This document shows, piece after piece, positions 36,229 to 46,993 of a stretch of 64,000 nucleotides of DNA. The DNA lies in contig NC_060025.1 of the NCBI RefSeq assembly GCF_021134715.1, forward strand, positions 806,001 through 870,000, read 5' to 3'. Numbering within the stretch: the first letter of the stretch is position 1; each line of letters opens with the position of its first letter. Made by a program: the position numbers and the translations under genes. The stretch is from Daphnia pulex. Taxonomy: Eukaryota > Arthropoda > Branchiopoda > Diplostraca > Daphniidae. The notes under the pieces are model-generated. The model saw nothing but the letters and a program-made list of their open reading frames with translations. It was not told where the DNA came from and searched no databases.

Positions 36229-36815
36229 ATGGGGAAGATAAACTATTTTGTCTTATTGGTGGTGCTAATAACTTATTGCGCTGCCCAAAAGAGTAACAAA
36301 GAAGATGGAAAATTAACGAAAAATGAGGAATCTGTCTGGAAAAATATTATGGTAATAAGTTAAACGAAACAATTTCGAATCTATTTTCGCGGTAAATTTG
36401 AATTCTCAACCTGAAGAATGGCCGTTTGGAGGCCAGCAGCCGTAGCAGCAGTTGTTCCATCGCCAGTGTGCCATGCAGTTGCGCTAGCGCTTCGGGCACT
36501 TGTACCTGCGCTTCCACCGGATGTACCTGCTCCGGAACGTGCACCATCAGTACTGCTACTGGCACTACTACAAGCACCACTTCCGGTTCAAGTAGTACCA
36601 GCACTATTTGCAGTAACTGCATCTGTACTACAACCACATGCACCAATGGAGTATGTGGCACGCCATCCGTCGTCGGCACGGCATGCACCTCCACCACTGG
36701 GGGCACTGGAGGAACTGGAGGAACTGGGGGCACTGGAGGTACTGGAGGCACCGGTGGCACTGGCGGAACAAGCGGAGGAGGCGGCGGCGGAGGAGGAGGA
36801 GGTGGTAAAAAATAA
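36229..36815 (+). CDS. Secreted Cys/Thr-rich protein with Gly-Thr tail (copy 2)
   Basis: Two coding exons, 36229-36351 and 36417-36815, giving 173 aa in phase 0. The signal peptide MGKINYFVLLVVLITYCAAQ closely matches the previous gene. Exon 2 has the same 14-Cys framework (PCSCAS, GTCTCASTGCTC, CSNCICTTTTCTN). It then has GTGG repeats (TGGTGGTGGTGG) and a poly-Gly-KK end. The start ATG sits directly on the acceptor (aaacag|ATG). It is a tandem duplicate of 34948 on the same strand; the tail has expanded independently. The function is unknown; an extracellular location is expected. Confidence 0.8.
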
Positions 36816-38011
36816 AACGAAAGTGCATTTTGAAAAAAAAAAAAAAATAAATAAATAAATGTGGTGATGGGCTTTATTCTTTTATGGATTTTTCATAAGT
36901 GTCAGTATTAATATCTAGAATAAAATAACTGACGTCATTCAACCATGTTATTTTAACGTATTACTAAGGGATTGATAAAATCTGCGAATAATTTAGTTCC
37001 TCTTAATTCAATATTCCTGTGGTTTTTCTTTTAGACTATTGTTTTTATTTAAATCTAAATACGTCTAGTAAAATTACTATTATGTAATGATGAGAGAGTA
37101 GGGCAAGGGGTCCGACACTCCAAAAGTTTTCCAAACACTAGGGAAAAATAAAACAAGAAAAGAAAAAAGAAAAGCCCAAATAAGGCTAAGGAAAGGTTAC
37201 AAAAAAAATGGCCTCAAGGAAAGGGGAGTTTCCAGCGGTAGGCAAAAAAAGGTTTTGGAGAAACCTTTTTCTCATTTCAACATTTATGCAAAAAAATATC
37301 CAACAAAAGAAAAAAAAACAAGTGGAAACTTCAGCAGAGTCGATGTCGAACCCCTTGGAGTAGGGGAATGTTTCTACTAAACAAAAACAATTTTGCCCGT
37401 TACCTAGATATCCATACTTGGTATTTCTTAATTACTATTTCGTTGGTCATTATCTAAAGCTATTCAAAGGAACGTTACGATAATCAGTTTCTAGAATTTG
37501 ACACACATTATGGTATTTTGCACCCCCTTCTAATATCCTCAGAGCACGCGTGAATAAAGCTCGTTTTCCAATTTGACAGGAAAAGTATTTCCCACTCACT
37601 ATAGTAGAGCTAACTATTTTAAAAATCAGATGGTATCATTTTCTTGAATTAAATTTTTGATTTGCTGAGATTGTAATAATTATGAAGAAAAGTAGCGAGA
37701 AGTTCAAATCGTTGTTTTTTTAATATACTTCCAAGTGTCGTGTTGGTAGGGCGAAATAATTGACTAGATAGCGGGAAATGAAGGTGAACCAGGTGATTTC
37801 AAGTTTTTTCAACCGACAAATTAAAAAAAAGGGAAACACTTTCCACTTCCAAATTGCGCCAGAGACCAGAGGTACTACTTGGCCTCAATACAAAAGGCTA
37901 ACGAGAAATATCTAAAGTAGTATCTTGTATAAACAACACGCTTAGATTACCTTGGACTAGAATGGTAAAGGTATCAGACGGTACCAGCTAAAACTAGTCA
38001 CTTAGTTTGAC
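36816..38011. other. Intergenic DNA, A-rich
   Basis: An AATAAATAAATAAAT run at about 36846-36860 probably includes the poly(A) signal of the 36229 gene. 37120-37330 is rich in A tracts. No gene, RNA or mobile element supported. Confidence 0.45.
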
Positions 38012-38019
38012 TATAAAAG
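38012..38019 (+). promoter_or_regulatory. TATA box of the Gly-rich gene
   Basis: TATAAAAG, 54 bases before the start codon of the 38066 gene; consistent with a leader of roughly 20-25 bases. Confidence 0.75.
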
Positions 38020-38065
38020 CAGCGCAGTCTCCGTCAACAAATCACAGAAACAAACAAACTTCAAA

Positions 38066-38690
38066 ATGAACAAGGTAAGATTTAGTATAACACATCCACC
38101 TGCTAAATCAATTGCACATATATAATTCTATTGAATTTAAATCTAAAATTTGTGTTACCTGTTTTTGTACCTTAGGTGTTGATCAGTTTGGCTCTTCTCT
38201 TCTCCGTGGCTGCGGCTGCACCACAATTCCTCGGCGGTGGATTCAATAACGGATTCAACGGAGGATTCGGACCCGGCGTCGTAGGATTGCGTCCCGTTGG
38301 CGGTTTCGGTGGTTTGGGAGGTTTCGGTGGTCTCGGTGGTTTCGGTAAATACAAATTTAATTACAGTTTTTCTATTCATGGTAAAAACAAAACAAAAAAT
38401 GTTATGTGATAATTTTTTTAACAAACAAGGCGGTGGCGGAAGTGGCGCCGGAGCTGGAACAGGATCTGCTAATCTTTTTGGAGCAAACGCAGCAGGAGTA
38501 AGTGATTACGGTTGTTATGGCATAACTTTTGGTGCATGTCTTTATGCTGTGGTTATTCTTTTAGGTCGGCACTTCTAGTGCCTTTAACGGTGGATTCGGC
38601 TCTGGAAGTGGAAGCGGTCTGGCTGGATCAAGCTTGTTCGGCGGAAATTTCGCATCCGGCACCGGCAACGGACAAAGTTTCGGCAAATAA
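38066..38690 (+). CDS. Gly/Phe-rich secreted protein (cuticle or antimicrobial-like)
   Basis: Four exons: 38066-38074, 38176-38344, 38430-38497 and 38565-38690, giving 123 aa with consistent phases. Exon 1 encodes only MNK; exon 2 completes the signal peptide VLISLALLFSVAAAAPQ. The mature part is Gly-rich with GGF, GGLGGFGG, SGAGAGTGSANLFG and FGSGSGSGL motifs and ends GNGQSFGK. Similar Gly-Phe-rich proteins are known in arthropod cuticle and as crustacean Gly-rich peptides; the assignment between these is open. The tiny first exon interrupting the signal peptide is typical of arthropod cuticular-protein genes. Confidence 0.85.
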
Positions 38691-38767
38691 GTAAATTTCA
38701 ACCATTTTCATCGTGACAGACTATTTGTAAAGACTATACGCATGTTGTAAAAAATGTGGCGCTGAAA

Positions 38768-38773
38768 AATAAA
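38768..38773 (+). terminator. Polyadenylation signal
   Basis: AATAAA 78 bases after the stop of the Gly-rich gene. Confidence 0.55.
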
Positions 38774-38927
38774 TTAATCAAACTCATTTTTTTAAGGTAA
38801 TTCAATATTTTAATTTCCGACAATCATAACTTATAAGCTCCGGAAAGCTCATTTGCGGGCAAATAGGTATTTAACTAACAAAAATAGAATAAGATCAGAA
38901 ATCAACATATAACAAACTCAATTACAA

Positions 38928-41013
38928 CTAATATTTTGAAGTCTCGACGTAGTATGAAGGAGCAGAGGTGGTGTAGTATTTTGGGTCCTCTTTGTAGTAC
39001 CCTGGAGCTGCGTACGTTGTGGTGTAATATTCCGCAGCCCTGTTGGTGTAAGTTGGCTCAGCGTAATACATGGGATCTGGAGTAGTGTAGTATTCAGCTT
39101 TCTTGGTGGTGTAGTAGGAGACAGTTGTATAGTACTCCGAAGCTGCTTTGGTGGTGTAGTACTTGGGGGCTTCAGTATAGTAGGTAGGGGATGCATAGGT
39201 CGTAGTGTAGTAAGGAGCCGGAGTTGTATAGTACTCGGGAGCCTTGGTGGTGTAGTAAGCAGCAGTGGTGTAGTACTTGGGAGCCTCGGTGTAGTACTTG
39301 GGAGCCTCGGTGTAGTAGCTGGGAGCAGCGTAGGTCGTAGTGCTGTAGTAAGGTGCCGGAGTAGTGTAGTATTCAGCTTTCTTGGTGGTGTAGTATTCTG
39401 GCGCCTTAGTGGTGTAGTAAGAGGCAGTTGTATAGTACTCGGCTGCTTTGGTGGTGTAATACTTGGGGGCCTCAGTGTAGTAAGAAGGAGCTGCATAAGT
39501 CGTAGTGTAGTAAGGAGCCGGAGTTGTGTAGTACTCAGGTGCCTTTGTGGTGTAGTAGGCAGCAGTGGTGTAGTATTCTGGAGACTTGGTGGTGTAGCTG
39601 GGAGCAGCGTAGTATTGAGGTGCTTCGGTGTAGTAAGTTGGCTCAACATAGTAAGATGGGGCAGCAGTGGGGTAGTAAGTCGGGGCTACGTAATACTTGG
39701 CAGCTTCAGTGGTGTAGTAAGGAGCAGCTGTAGTGGCGTAGCTTGGAGCTGAGTAATACTTCGGGGCCTCGGTGTAGTATTCAGGTGCCTTGGTGGTGTA
39801 GTACTTAGGAGCTTCGGTGTAGTAGCTAGGGGCTGCGTAGGTCGTAGTGTAGTACTCTGGAGCCTTGGTGGTGTAGTAGGAGGCAGTGATGTAGTACTCG
39901 GGAGCTTTAGTATAATAAACGGGCGCTTCAGTCTGGTAATAGCTCGGGGCAGCATAATACTTAGGGGCTTCGGTGTAGTAGCTTGGGGTGGCAGTTGTGT
40001 AGTACTTTGGTGCTTCGGTCTCGTAGTAGCTGGGAGCTGAGTAATATTGCGGAACCTCGGTGTAGTAAGTTGGCTCAACATAGTAAGATGGGGCAGCAGC
40101 GGTGTAGTAAGTTGGGGCAACGTAATACTTGGCAGCTTCAGTGGTGTAGTAAGGAGCAGCTGTAGTGGTGTAATTCGGAGCTGAATAATACTTCGGGGCC
40201 TCAGTGTAGTATTCAGGTGCCTTAGTGGTGTAGTACTTTGGGGCGTCGGTGTAGTAAGTTGTCTCTGCATAGTAAGACGGAGCAGCAGCAGTGGAGTAAT
40301 AACTGGAATCACCGTAAGATTTGGTGTAGGCAGCTGCAGTTGTGGTGGTGTAATATTCAGGATCAGCCTTAGCGTAGTAAGTTGCAGTATAACTGGGAGC
40401 AGAGTAGCTTGGAGCAGAGTAGCTTGGAGCAGAGTAGTAACTGGGGACAGCCGTGGTGTAGTAGAGTGGATCAGCGTAATACGAAGGAGCAGCCGTGGTG
40501 TAGTAAGTTGGTGCTGCATAATACTTTGGGGCTACCGTGGTGTAGCTTGGAGCTGGGTTATACTTCGGGTCCTCCTTGTAGTAACTTGGAGCTGCTGTAG
40601 TTGTGGTGTAGTATTTTGGCGGATCAGCAGTGGTGTAGTACTTTGGCGGATCGGTGTAATATTCTGGAGCCTTGGTGTAGTAGCTTGGAGTCGTATACGC
40701 GGTGGTGGTGTAGTATGGCGCCGGAGTGGTGTAGTAGGATGAGCCCATTGGTCCACCCAAAGTCGACACAGCCATCAACAACGTGACGGCTAGTGGCAGC
40801 ATGACACGACACGCATCTGTTTGAAAAAAACATTTCATTATTATACCATGTTTGCAAAAATTAATATCTTATTAAGGAGTCATATTAGCGCTCACATTTA
40901 GAAATTATAAAAGAATTTTCACAATCAAACTGAAAATGTAAAACATGGAATGACACAAACAAGGTAATGACACAATAAAACAAACGAGAATAAATGGCCA
41001 AAATCTTACTCAT
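38928..41013 (-). CDS. Tyr-rich repeat secreted protein, subfamily A (gene 2)
   Basis: Exon 1 gives ATGA (41010-41013); exon 2 is 38928-40816. The product is 630 aa starting MNACRVMLPLAVTLLMAVS (signal peptide), then GGPMGSSYYTTPAPYY. The body is repeats such as YYTEAPKYY, YYTTKAPEYYTT, APSYYVEPTYYTE and TTTYAAPSYY. A three-copy SAPSY run lies near 40400-40440 (minus strand). It ends SAPSYYVETSKY. The intron and promoter are almost identical to those of the 46994 gene, marking a recent duplication or conversion. A structural matrix role is inferred. Confidence 0.88.
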
Positions 41014-41215
41014 GATGATAGACACGTGGGAAGATTTTTAGATTCAGACGAATTCAGAACTGAAGTTGATCTGACGAAGGAACTGAATCGAATGATCAAC
41101 TTGGAGCCAACCCTGAGCTTTTATAGGTCGGCTGCGAGTGTCATCCTGCGATCCCGCATGATGCAATCCACGCCCAGCGGCTGTCTCTGTGTCGGTTACG
41201 GTCAAGGTTACTTTT
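41010..41215 (-). promoter_or_regulatory. Conserved promoter-to-ATG block of gene 2
   Basis: TATAAAAG at 41118-41125 and TCATTC downstream, in the same block as genes 1, 3 and 4. It has a short deletion in the leader (gatttttagattc instead of gatttttcaagattc). Confidence 0.8.
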
Positions 41216-41797
41216 TCCTTACCCTACCTACTGACTTTTCTCAGACATTAGATTTCTCTGAAAAATAGGTTTTTGTATAAAATGTCACCACGCGTACCGG
41301 TAATTCATTTAATCCGCTTCGAAGAAATAACCTTGATTTCATTTTTTTTCTCTTACCTAAAAATGAATTGGGAAGACATTCAAGTTTTAACTTCCTTATT
41401 TGAATTTAAATTGGGTGAGATTTGTTTGATTGTGAATGACCTTGCATTTAAAATTATATTTTATGGTTCGATTCAGTCTAGTTTAAAGTGTATAACGTTT
41501 AATGTGAAGCTAGATTAAGGTGTATTGCCTACGGAAACCAAAGCGGATTTTGCCATTGGCTTATTTAACTGGTTATATTTTTTCAAAGTGACCATTTTCC
41601 AATATTCCTGTAGTGTGTTACGTCGCGATGTAACAATCGTCATATAGAGAAATGTAGAGCATCAACAAAACGAGGTCGAGAGAAAGATGGGCAAAGTCCT
41701 GTCTTGTTAGTGCTGAAAAGAGAAAAGAATGATCGGGTTCCTTATTTGTATATTGTCTTATTGGTTTTTATAACGGTACTCGCGCACTGCTAGCATG
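41216..41797. other. Intergenic DNA between divergent promoters
   Basis: Separates the minus-strand 38928 gene from the plus-strand 42126 gene. The small open frame at 41273-41518 has no supporting feature. Confidence 0.4.
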
Positions 41798-41805
41798 TAT
41801 AAAAG
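41798..41805 (+). promoter_or_regulatory. TATA box of the 42126 gene
   Basis: TATAAAAG; a non-coding exon follows and ends near 41935 (attgcgg|gtaagt), with the coding exon from 42125. Confidence 0.7.
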
Positions 41806-42125
41806 TCTCTTCACTTCACAAGTGTATAAGAGTAGTGTATTGGAACTAGTTGTGTCTCAGTTGCATTCTAGTTCGCAACAAAAATCTATCGTTAACTCAG
41901 TACATCGATTCAACATAACTTGAATTAATTGCGGGTAAGTCGTTACCAAAAAAGTTTATTTGGAAAATCAGAAGCATTAATACTGAGCCCTCAGTTAGGT
42001 ACTATAATTTCAAGCGCTAAAATTATTGACTATAAGCCCTACTGCAATCGTTTTCAATCGCCAATCAACTTAAATCGTCTTTAGTTTTTATCATATAATT
42101 ATAATTTTAAAATTTTTCCAACAGA

Positions 42126-42733
42126 ATGAAGACACTGAGCTTCGTCTTGTTATTAGCAGTGCTGGTATCGTTCTGTGATGCTGCCCAAAACGAGTTTGGT
42201 GATAACAAGGAATTGTTGCGTTATCCGAGAAATGTAGAAGCTACCTGGAAAAAGTTTATGGTAAGGAAATAAGAATCTAGAATGATGTAGCCTACTTCCG
42301 AAAATACTACGTTGGCATCGGCTGGTAAAATCAAAACAAAATTCCCCCCCATTTTATAAATTTCCATTTGAAGGGTCGTCTCCTGAAGAACATCAGAACT
42401 ACTCGTGAAGCTGCAAAGCGCGAGTTGAATTTACCCAAAGCACCTTCGGCTGCCATCGACGAAAAGCAAGAAGAAGGCGTTGGTGTCGAGAACAACACCA
42501 AAAACAATGGTACCAAAGTGAATAGCCAAAGCTGTTCATCTATTTTCGGCTGTACGATCACGGCAACTGAAAACAGCACCGTTCATGTCGGCAACAGCAG
42601 TAGCAGCGTGGACAGTAGCAATAACAGCAGCAACAGCAACAGCTCCAACGGTAGTACGAGTACCTCAGGTGGAGGCGGCACTGCTACCAGCAATAATAGC
42701 AGCAGCAGCAGTAGCAGTAGCAGTGGCAAATAA
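42126..42733 (+). CDS. Secreted Ser/Asn-rich low-complexity protein (copy 3)
   Basis: Two coding exons, 42126-42260 and 42374-42733, giving 164 aa. The signal peptide MKTLSFVLLLAVLVSFCDAA is followed by QNEFGDNKELLRYPRN and TWKKFM, matching the 49793 gene. Exon 2 starts GRLLKNIRTTREAAKRELNL, then a PKAPSAAIDEKQ segment, a QSCSSIFGCT motif with two Cys, and a Ser/Asn/Gly tail (NSSNSNSSNGS, SSSSSSSSGK). The start follows ccaacag|A-ATG. It belongs to the same exon-1 family as 34948 and 36229, with a different low-complexity tail. The function is unknown. Confidence 0.82.
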
Positions 42734-42979
42734 AAAGTGAAATTATGTCAAGAAAGGGTTAAGGACATAATTTTCAATTTGTAACATAACCAATTTTTGT
42801 TAAACCTGAAAATGTTAAAATTTGAATACAAGTTATTGTAGAATAGGTCTGTCTGGTGCAGGCTATTCGACCATTGAATGGAACAAGAACAAAATATCGA
42901 TTTAATTTACAATGATTATATTTTGGCGGGCAATCAAGTTCAACCAATAAATAATTAATATGAAAACAACAATGATCAA

Positions 42980-44036
42980 TTAATATTTTCGAACTTCAGC
43001 GTATTGATTGGCTGTGGGGTAAGGCTTTGGGTCCTCTTTGTAATAGGCAGGAGTTGCGTAGGTTGTTGTGTAGTGCTCAGGAGCCTTGGTGTTGCTGTAA
43101 TACTTTGGATTCTCGGTGTAGTAACTGGGAGCAGCATAGGTTGTGGTGTAGTACTCTTGCGCTTTGCTTGTGGTGTAATAGGAAGCCGCGGTGTAATACT
43201 CAGGTGCTTTCGTGGTGTAAATTGGATCAGCGTAGTAAGGTGCAGCAGTGGTGTAGTAATTTAGAGCTGGGCTATACTTGGCAGCTTCAGTGGTGTAGCT
43301 TGGAGCGGAGTAGTAGCTGGGGGCAGCTTTGGTGTAGTAAATGGGATCAACATAATAAGGAGCAGCAGTCGTGTAGTACTCTGGGGCAGTCTTGCTGGTG
43401 TAGTAAGTTGGTGCTGAATAGCACTTGGAGTGGGGAGCAACTGTGGTGTAGTATTCAGGATCAGCCTTAGCGTAGTAAGTTGCAGTATAACTGGGAGCAG
43501 AGTAGCTTGGAGCAGAGTAGCTTGGAGCAGAGTAGCTTGGAGCAGAGTAGCTTGGAGCAGAGTAGCTTGGAGCAGAGTAGTAACTGGGGACAGCAGGGGT
43601 GTAGTAACTTGGATGGACATCATACGAAGGAGCAGCAGTGGTGTAGTAAGTTGGTGCTGCGTAATTCTGTGGTGTTTCAGTGGTGTAGCTTGGAGCAGAG
43701 TAGTACTTCGGGTCCTCCTTGTAGTAACTTGGGGCTGCAGTAGTTGTGGTGTAGTACTTTGGCGGATCAGCAGTGGTGTAGTACTTTGGCGGATCGGCGG
43801 TGGTGTAGTAGGAAGAGCCGATTGGTCCACCCAAAGCCGAAACAGCCATCAACAACATCACGACTAATGACAACATGACACGATGCGCAACTGTTGGAAG
43901 GAAAAATTCATTAACATACAACGTAATTAAAACATTAACAAATATTCACAAGTAAATTAAAGATGAATAGCATGTTATGACATTATAAGAAAACGTTAAA
44001 ACGAACATACAGTAAATGTTAGAAAATCTTACTCAT
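42980..44036 (-). CDS. Tyr-rich repeat secreted protein, subfamily A (gene 3)
   Basis: Exon 1 gives ATGA (44033-44036, donor gtaaga); exon 2 is 42980-43890 (acceptor caacag). It is 304 aa and the shortest of subfamily A. The signal peptide MIAHRVMLSLVVMLLMAVSA is followed by GGPIGSSYYTTADPPKYYTT. It contains six consecutive SAPSY pentamers (43491-43579), more than any paralogue. The C-terminal tail is non-repetitive: KEDPKPYPTANQYAEVRKY. The repeat body is more diverged than in the other members, so it is probably an older branch. A secreted structural role is inferred. Confidence 0.87.
43491..43579 (-). repeat. Six-copy 15-bp SAPSY array
   Basis: Near-perfect 15-bp units (cttggagcagagtag on the plus strand) encode SAPSY six times inside the 42980 gene. 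The homologous site has about three copies in 38928, two in 31916 and one in 46994. Confidence 0.9.
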
Positions 44037-44250
44037 AATGATAGACACGTGGAAAGATTTTTCAAGATTCAGACAAATTCAGAACTGAAGTTGATCTGAC
44101 GAAGGAACTGAATCGAATGATCAACTTGGTGCCAACCCTGAGCTTTTATAGGTCGGCTGCGAGTGTCATCCTGCGATCCCGCTGAATGTAATCTACGCCC
44201 AGCGGCTCTTTTTGTGTGTCGGATACCGTCAAGGTTCTTTTTTCCTTACC
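44033..44250 (-). promoter_or_regulatory. Conserved promoter-to-ATG block of gene 3
   Basis: TATAAAAG at 44143-44150 with TCATTC initiator about 32 bases on; nearly the same sequence as the other subfamily A promoters even though the coding body has diverged. Confidence 0.8.
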
Positions 44251-44673
44251 CCACCTACTGACTTTTCTTAGGTAATAGATTTCTAAGAAAAAGATAATTT
44301 TTATCAAATATCGCCCGTAGCATTAATATTACAGCATATCGACAAAATTTTTCGATTGGCCTGTTACATAAAGATAGCTTACGAAGAATTTTCTTTTTGT
44401 CTTTTCTGTTTCAGTTTGAAGTTGTTTTCAAGGTTGTTTTTTTTTTCTTAATTTGATCAGACGTTTTTTTACTTGAAGAAAAGGTTGCAGTGGTAATTTA
44501 CACAATAAGATATCTATTGAAATGAGGTTTTGAGACAGTTTTCTTAATCGATCATTTATTTATTTTTAATTGGATTTAATTTAAGTTAAAATTTGTGTTC
44601 TAAAGGAGCGGCCAAACGGAAGCATAATTTCAGACGGTGAAACATTTTAGGAGACTTCAGTTTTAACAAGAAC
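44251..44673. other. Intergenic DNA
   Basis: AT-rich, no gene. The part next to 44674 contains the 3' UTR of the Pro-Ala-Tyr gene, which resembles the 3' flank at 11355-11450. Confidence 0.45.
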
Positions 44674-44955
44674 TTAATAATAAGCAGGAGCCATGTACGA
44701 AGGAGCTTTGTATGCTGGTGGAGAATATGCTGGTGGAGTATAAGCAGGAGGAGTATAAGCCGGAGGAGTGTATGCAGGAGGAGTGTACGCTGGTGGTGTG
44801 TAAGCGGGAGGAGTGTATGCTGGTGGTGTGTATGCAGGAGGAGTGTACGCAGGAGGTGTGTACGCAGGAGCCATTGGTTTGTATCCGTAGCCTGGATTAC
44901 CAGCCACCACTGCAACGGCAGCCAAGAAGCAAACGGCGAAATTGATCATCGACAT
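44674..44955 (-). CDS. Small secreted Pro-Ala-Tyr repeat protein (copy 3)
   Basis: 93-aa protein. The signal peptide MSMINFAVCFLAAVAVVAG is followed by NPGYGYKPMAP, nine AYTPP units, then AYSPPAYKAPSYMAPAYY. The coding exon starts three bases after an acceptor (cccgag|tag ATG). The non-coding first exon ends near 45053 (gtcaaag|gtaatt), followed upstream by the TATA box at 45150. It is the closest relative of the 11175 gene, with a near-identical leader and promoter. A cuticle or matrix role is inferred. Confidence 0.85.
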   Translation of the reverse strand: MSMINFAVCFLAAVAVVAGNPGYGYKPMAPAYTPPAYTPPAYTPPAYTPPAYTPPAYTPPAYTPPAYTPPAYTPPAYSPPAYKAPSYMAPAYY

Positions 44956-45149
44956 CTACTCGGGAAAAAATCGACGAATTGATCAGTTAAAGATAAGCAC
45001 AAAAATAAATTAAACATTATGATATAATACTATAATACAATTAATAATTACCTTTGACAGGAAAGTTGACAAGAAACGAATGTGAAGAAAGAGAGGAGAT
45101 GCTGGATGACCAACAGGTTGAAGATATCGGAACTGACTGACAGCCAAAG

Positions 45150-45157
45150 TATTTATA
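45150..45157 (-). promoter_or_regulatory. TATA box of the 44674 gene
   Basis: TATAAATA (minus strand) in gagtataaatactttggctgtcagtcagttcc, identical in context to 10963-10970. Confidence 0.7.
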
Positions 45158-45960
45158 CTCTTTCGTCTTGTGTGCATGTTATTACTTTCATCTTTATGTG
45201 GCTAACAGAAGAAATCCAAGGTCGAACAGGGTGACAGTTAAGTGTTTTTTTAGCATTGAGGCGAATCCCAAAGGCTTACCGGACGTAGGCTATTCTATGC
45301 AGGATCTCCTGTCCGTAATCGATGGTGTGAATCAAAAACAATTCTGCTGAGAGCTACGGTATTTTGCTGTTTGCTTGCCTTTCTAGCAAACTATTATCCG
45401 TTAATCTTTGCACAGTGGGCATACGACTAGTAATAATTAAGAATTTTTCAGAAGAAATCAAACAATGTTCATTAGTTTATCTTTAAAAATTTGAAATGAG
45501 TTATTAGACTGACTTCAGAGAAACAGTGAATGCATTGTCGATCGACTGGCATGTTAATTATTTTTTTCCGTTAGGCTCAGTCATCAGTCAATGGTTTACA
45601 AAGTAAATTTTATTGAAATGTAACATCGAGCTAGTCATCTCTCTTGCCATTGGGACTCTTGAATTGATTGTCTCTTATTGAAGGGTTCATCGTCCCACGT
45701 TGATTTAAGCGCCTTTGATTCTCTGTTGCCAAACTGCTATTGAGTTCTTTGCATTGTAAAATAATATGTTTTTTTGTTATGTGGCATGTTTTGCTGATTT
45801 TATACCACCTTTCTTATTCCCAGAGGTCAACCAACTACTTATTTTATTTTATTGTAGGAAAACGAATAAATATTCATAGTAGTGTAATAAGAAATCTATT
45901 TGTGGCCAAATACGAAACATATAATTTAGATTACGATTTAACAATTTCGCAGTTGTGAAA
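45158..45960. other. Intergenic DNA
   Basis: No supported gene. The 60-72 codon frames lack signal peptides, repeats or splice partners. Confidence 0.45.
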
Positions 45961-46236
45961 CTAATAAGAAGATTTTTTGTAATACGAAGGAGCTGGGGCC
46001 ATGTAGGCTGGTGCTCTGTAAGCCGGAGGTGAATATGCTGGAGGAGAGTAAGCAGGAGGAGAATATGCTGGTGGTGAATAAGCTGGAGCCCTGTACGCCG
46101 GAGCCTTGTAGGCCGGTGCGGAGTAAGATGGAGCCATGTATGCAGGGGCCATGGGTTTGTACCCGTATCCTGGATTGCCAGCCACCATCACGACGACCGC
46201 AGCCAAGAAACAAACGGCGAAACTCATCATGGACAT
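45961..46236 (-). CDS. Small secreted Pro-Ala-Tyr repeat protein (copy 4)
   Basis: 91 aa: signal peptide MSMMSFAVCFLAAVVVMVAG, NPGYGYKPMAPAYMAP, AYKAP/AYRAP/AYSPP pentamers and a PSYYKKSSY end. It starts on an acceptor (gaccag|ATG). It is nearly identical to the 603 gene along its entire length, including silent positions. The TATA box is at 46428-46435. Confidence 0.85.
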   Translation of the reverse strand: MSMMSFAVCFLAAVVVMVAGNPGYGYKPMAPAYMAPSYSAPAYKAPAYRAPAYSPPAYSPPAYSPPAYSPPAYRAPAYMAPAPSYYKKSSY

Positions 46237-46427
46237 CTGGTCGTCAAAATTTCAAAAGGTCAATAACAATTAATAACATAATCTCTTATAGAAGGTTATA
46301 GAACAGTGAATAAAGATCTTTTTACCTTGGTGGGACTTTTTAAAACAAGATCTGAGATTGCAAGAAAGTGGAGTTGGGAAGCTAGAAGCTTGCTGATGTC
46401 GATGCTAAATCTTACTGGAGCCAAAAG

Positions 46428-46435
46428 TATTTATA
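46428..46435 (-). promoter_or_regulatory. TATA box of the 45961 gene
   Basis: TATAAATA on the minus strand in gagtataaatacttttggctcc, resembling the other Pro-Ala-Tyr promoters. Confidence 0.65.
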
Positions 46436-46993
46436 CTCTTCCCTTTGCATGTTCATTCAGACGTTTTGCGTGTTATTACCATCAAATATAGGCCATTTTA
46501 CCGTTTCAAGATCAAGGTCACAGTCTGAAGCTATTGATATCCATAAAAGTGTGTGAATGGGTAATTGGCTGTGCGATTTTGACACATAGGTCAATGACAC
46601 CATACTTACCAGGTACAACGACTTGATTTTCCGACTTAACTAAAGGTCATGACTGCATTGCTAGTTGCTTTTCAGCCTTTCAGGTCTAAGTAAAACCATG
46701 TCTTTTTTCTTAATATGAACAGATGTTAATCAGAGACCAAACATCATTTGCCAAGAATTCAACTGTATCAAATTTGACAATTCAAAGTTGATGATTAAAG
46801 TTAAAGAGTAAAAACCTAATACAATTATTTTTTTCGTTTAGATTTAATTAACAATTATTGTATTTGGGCTAACAATTAAGTCTATCCAATAAATAGTGAA
46901 TAAGAGAAGAACAACTTATAAATTAGACTCCGATTAATATTTACGAACTTAGCGGCTGACTGTTGGATAAGATGTGGTGTAGTCTTTTAGGTC
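46436..46993. other. Intergenic DNA and 3' flank of gene 4
   Basis: The last 100 bases match the 3' UTR of the 31916 gene. They include an old reading frame (DYTTSYPTVSR) beyond the present stop of the 46994 gene. Confidence 0.5.
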
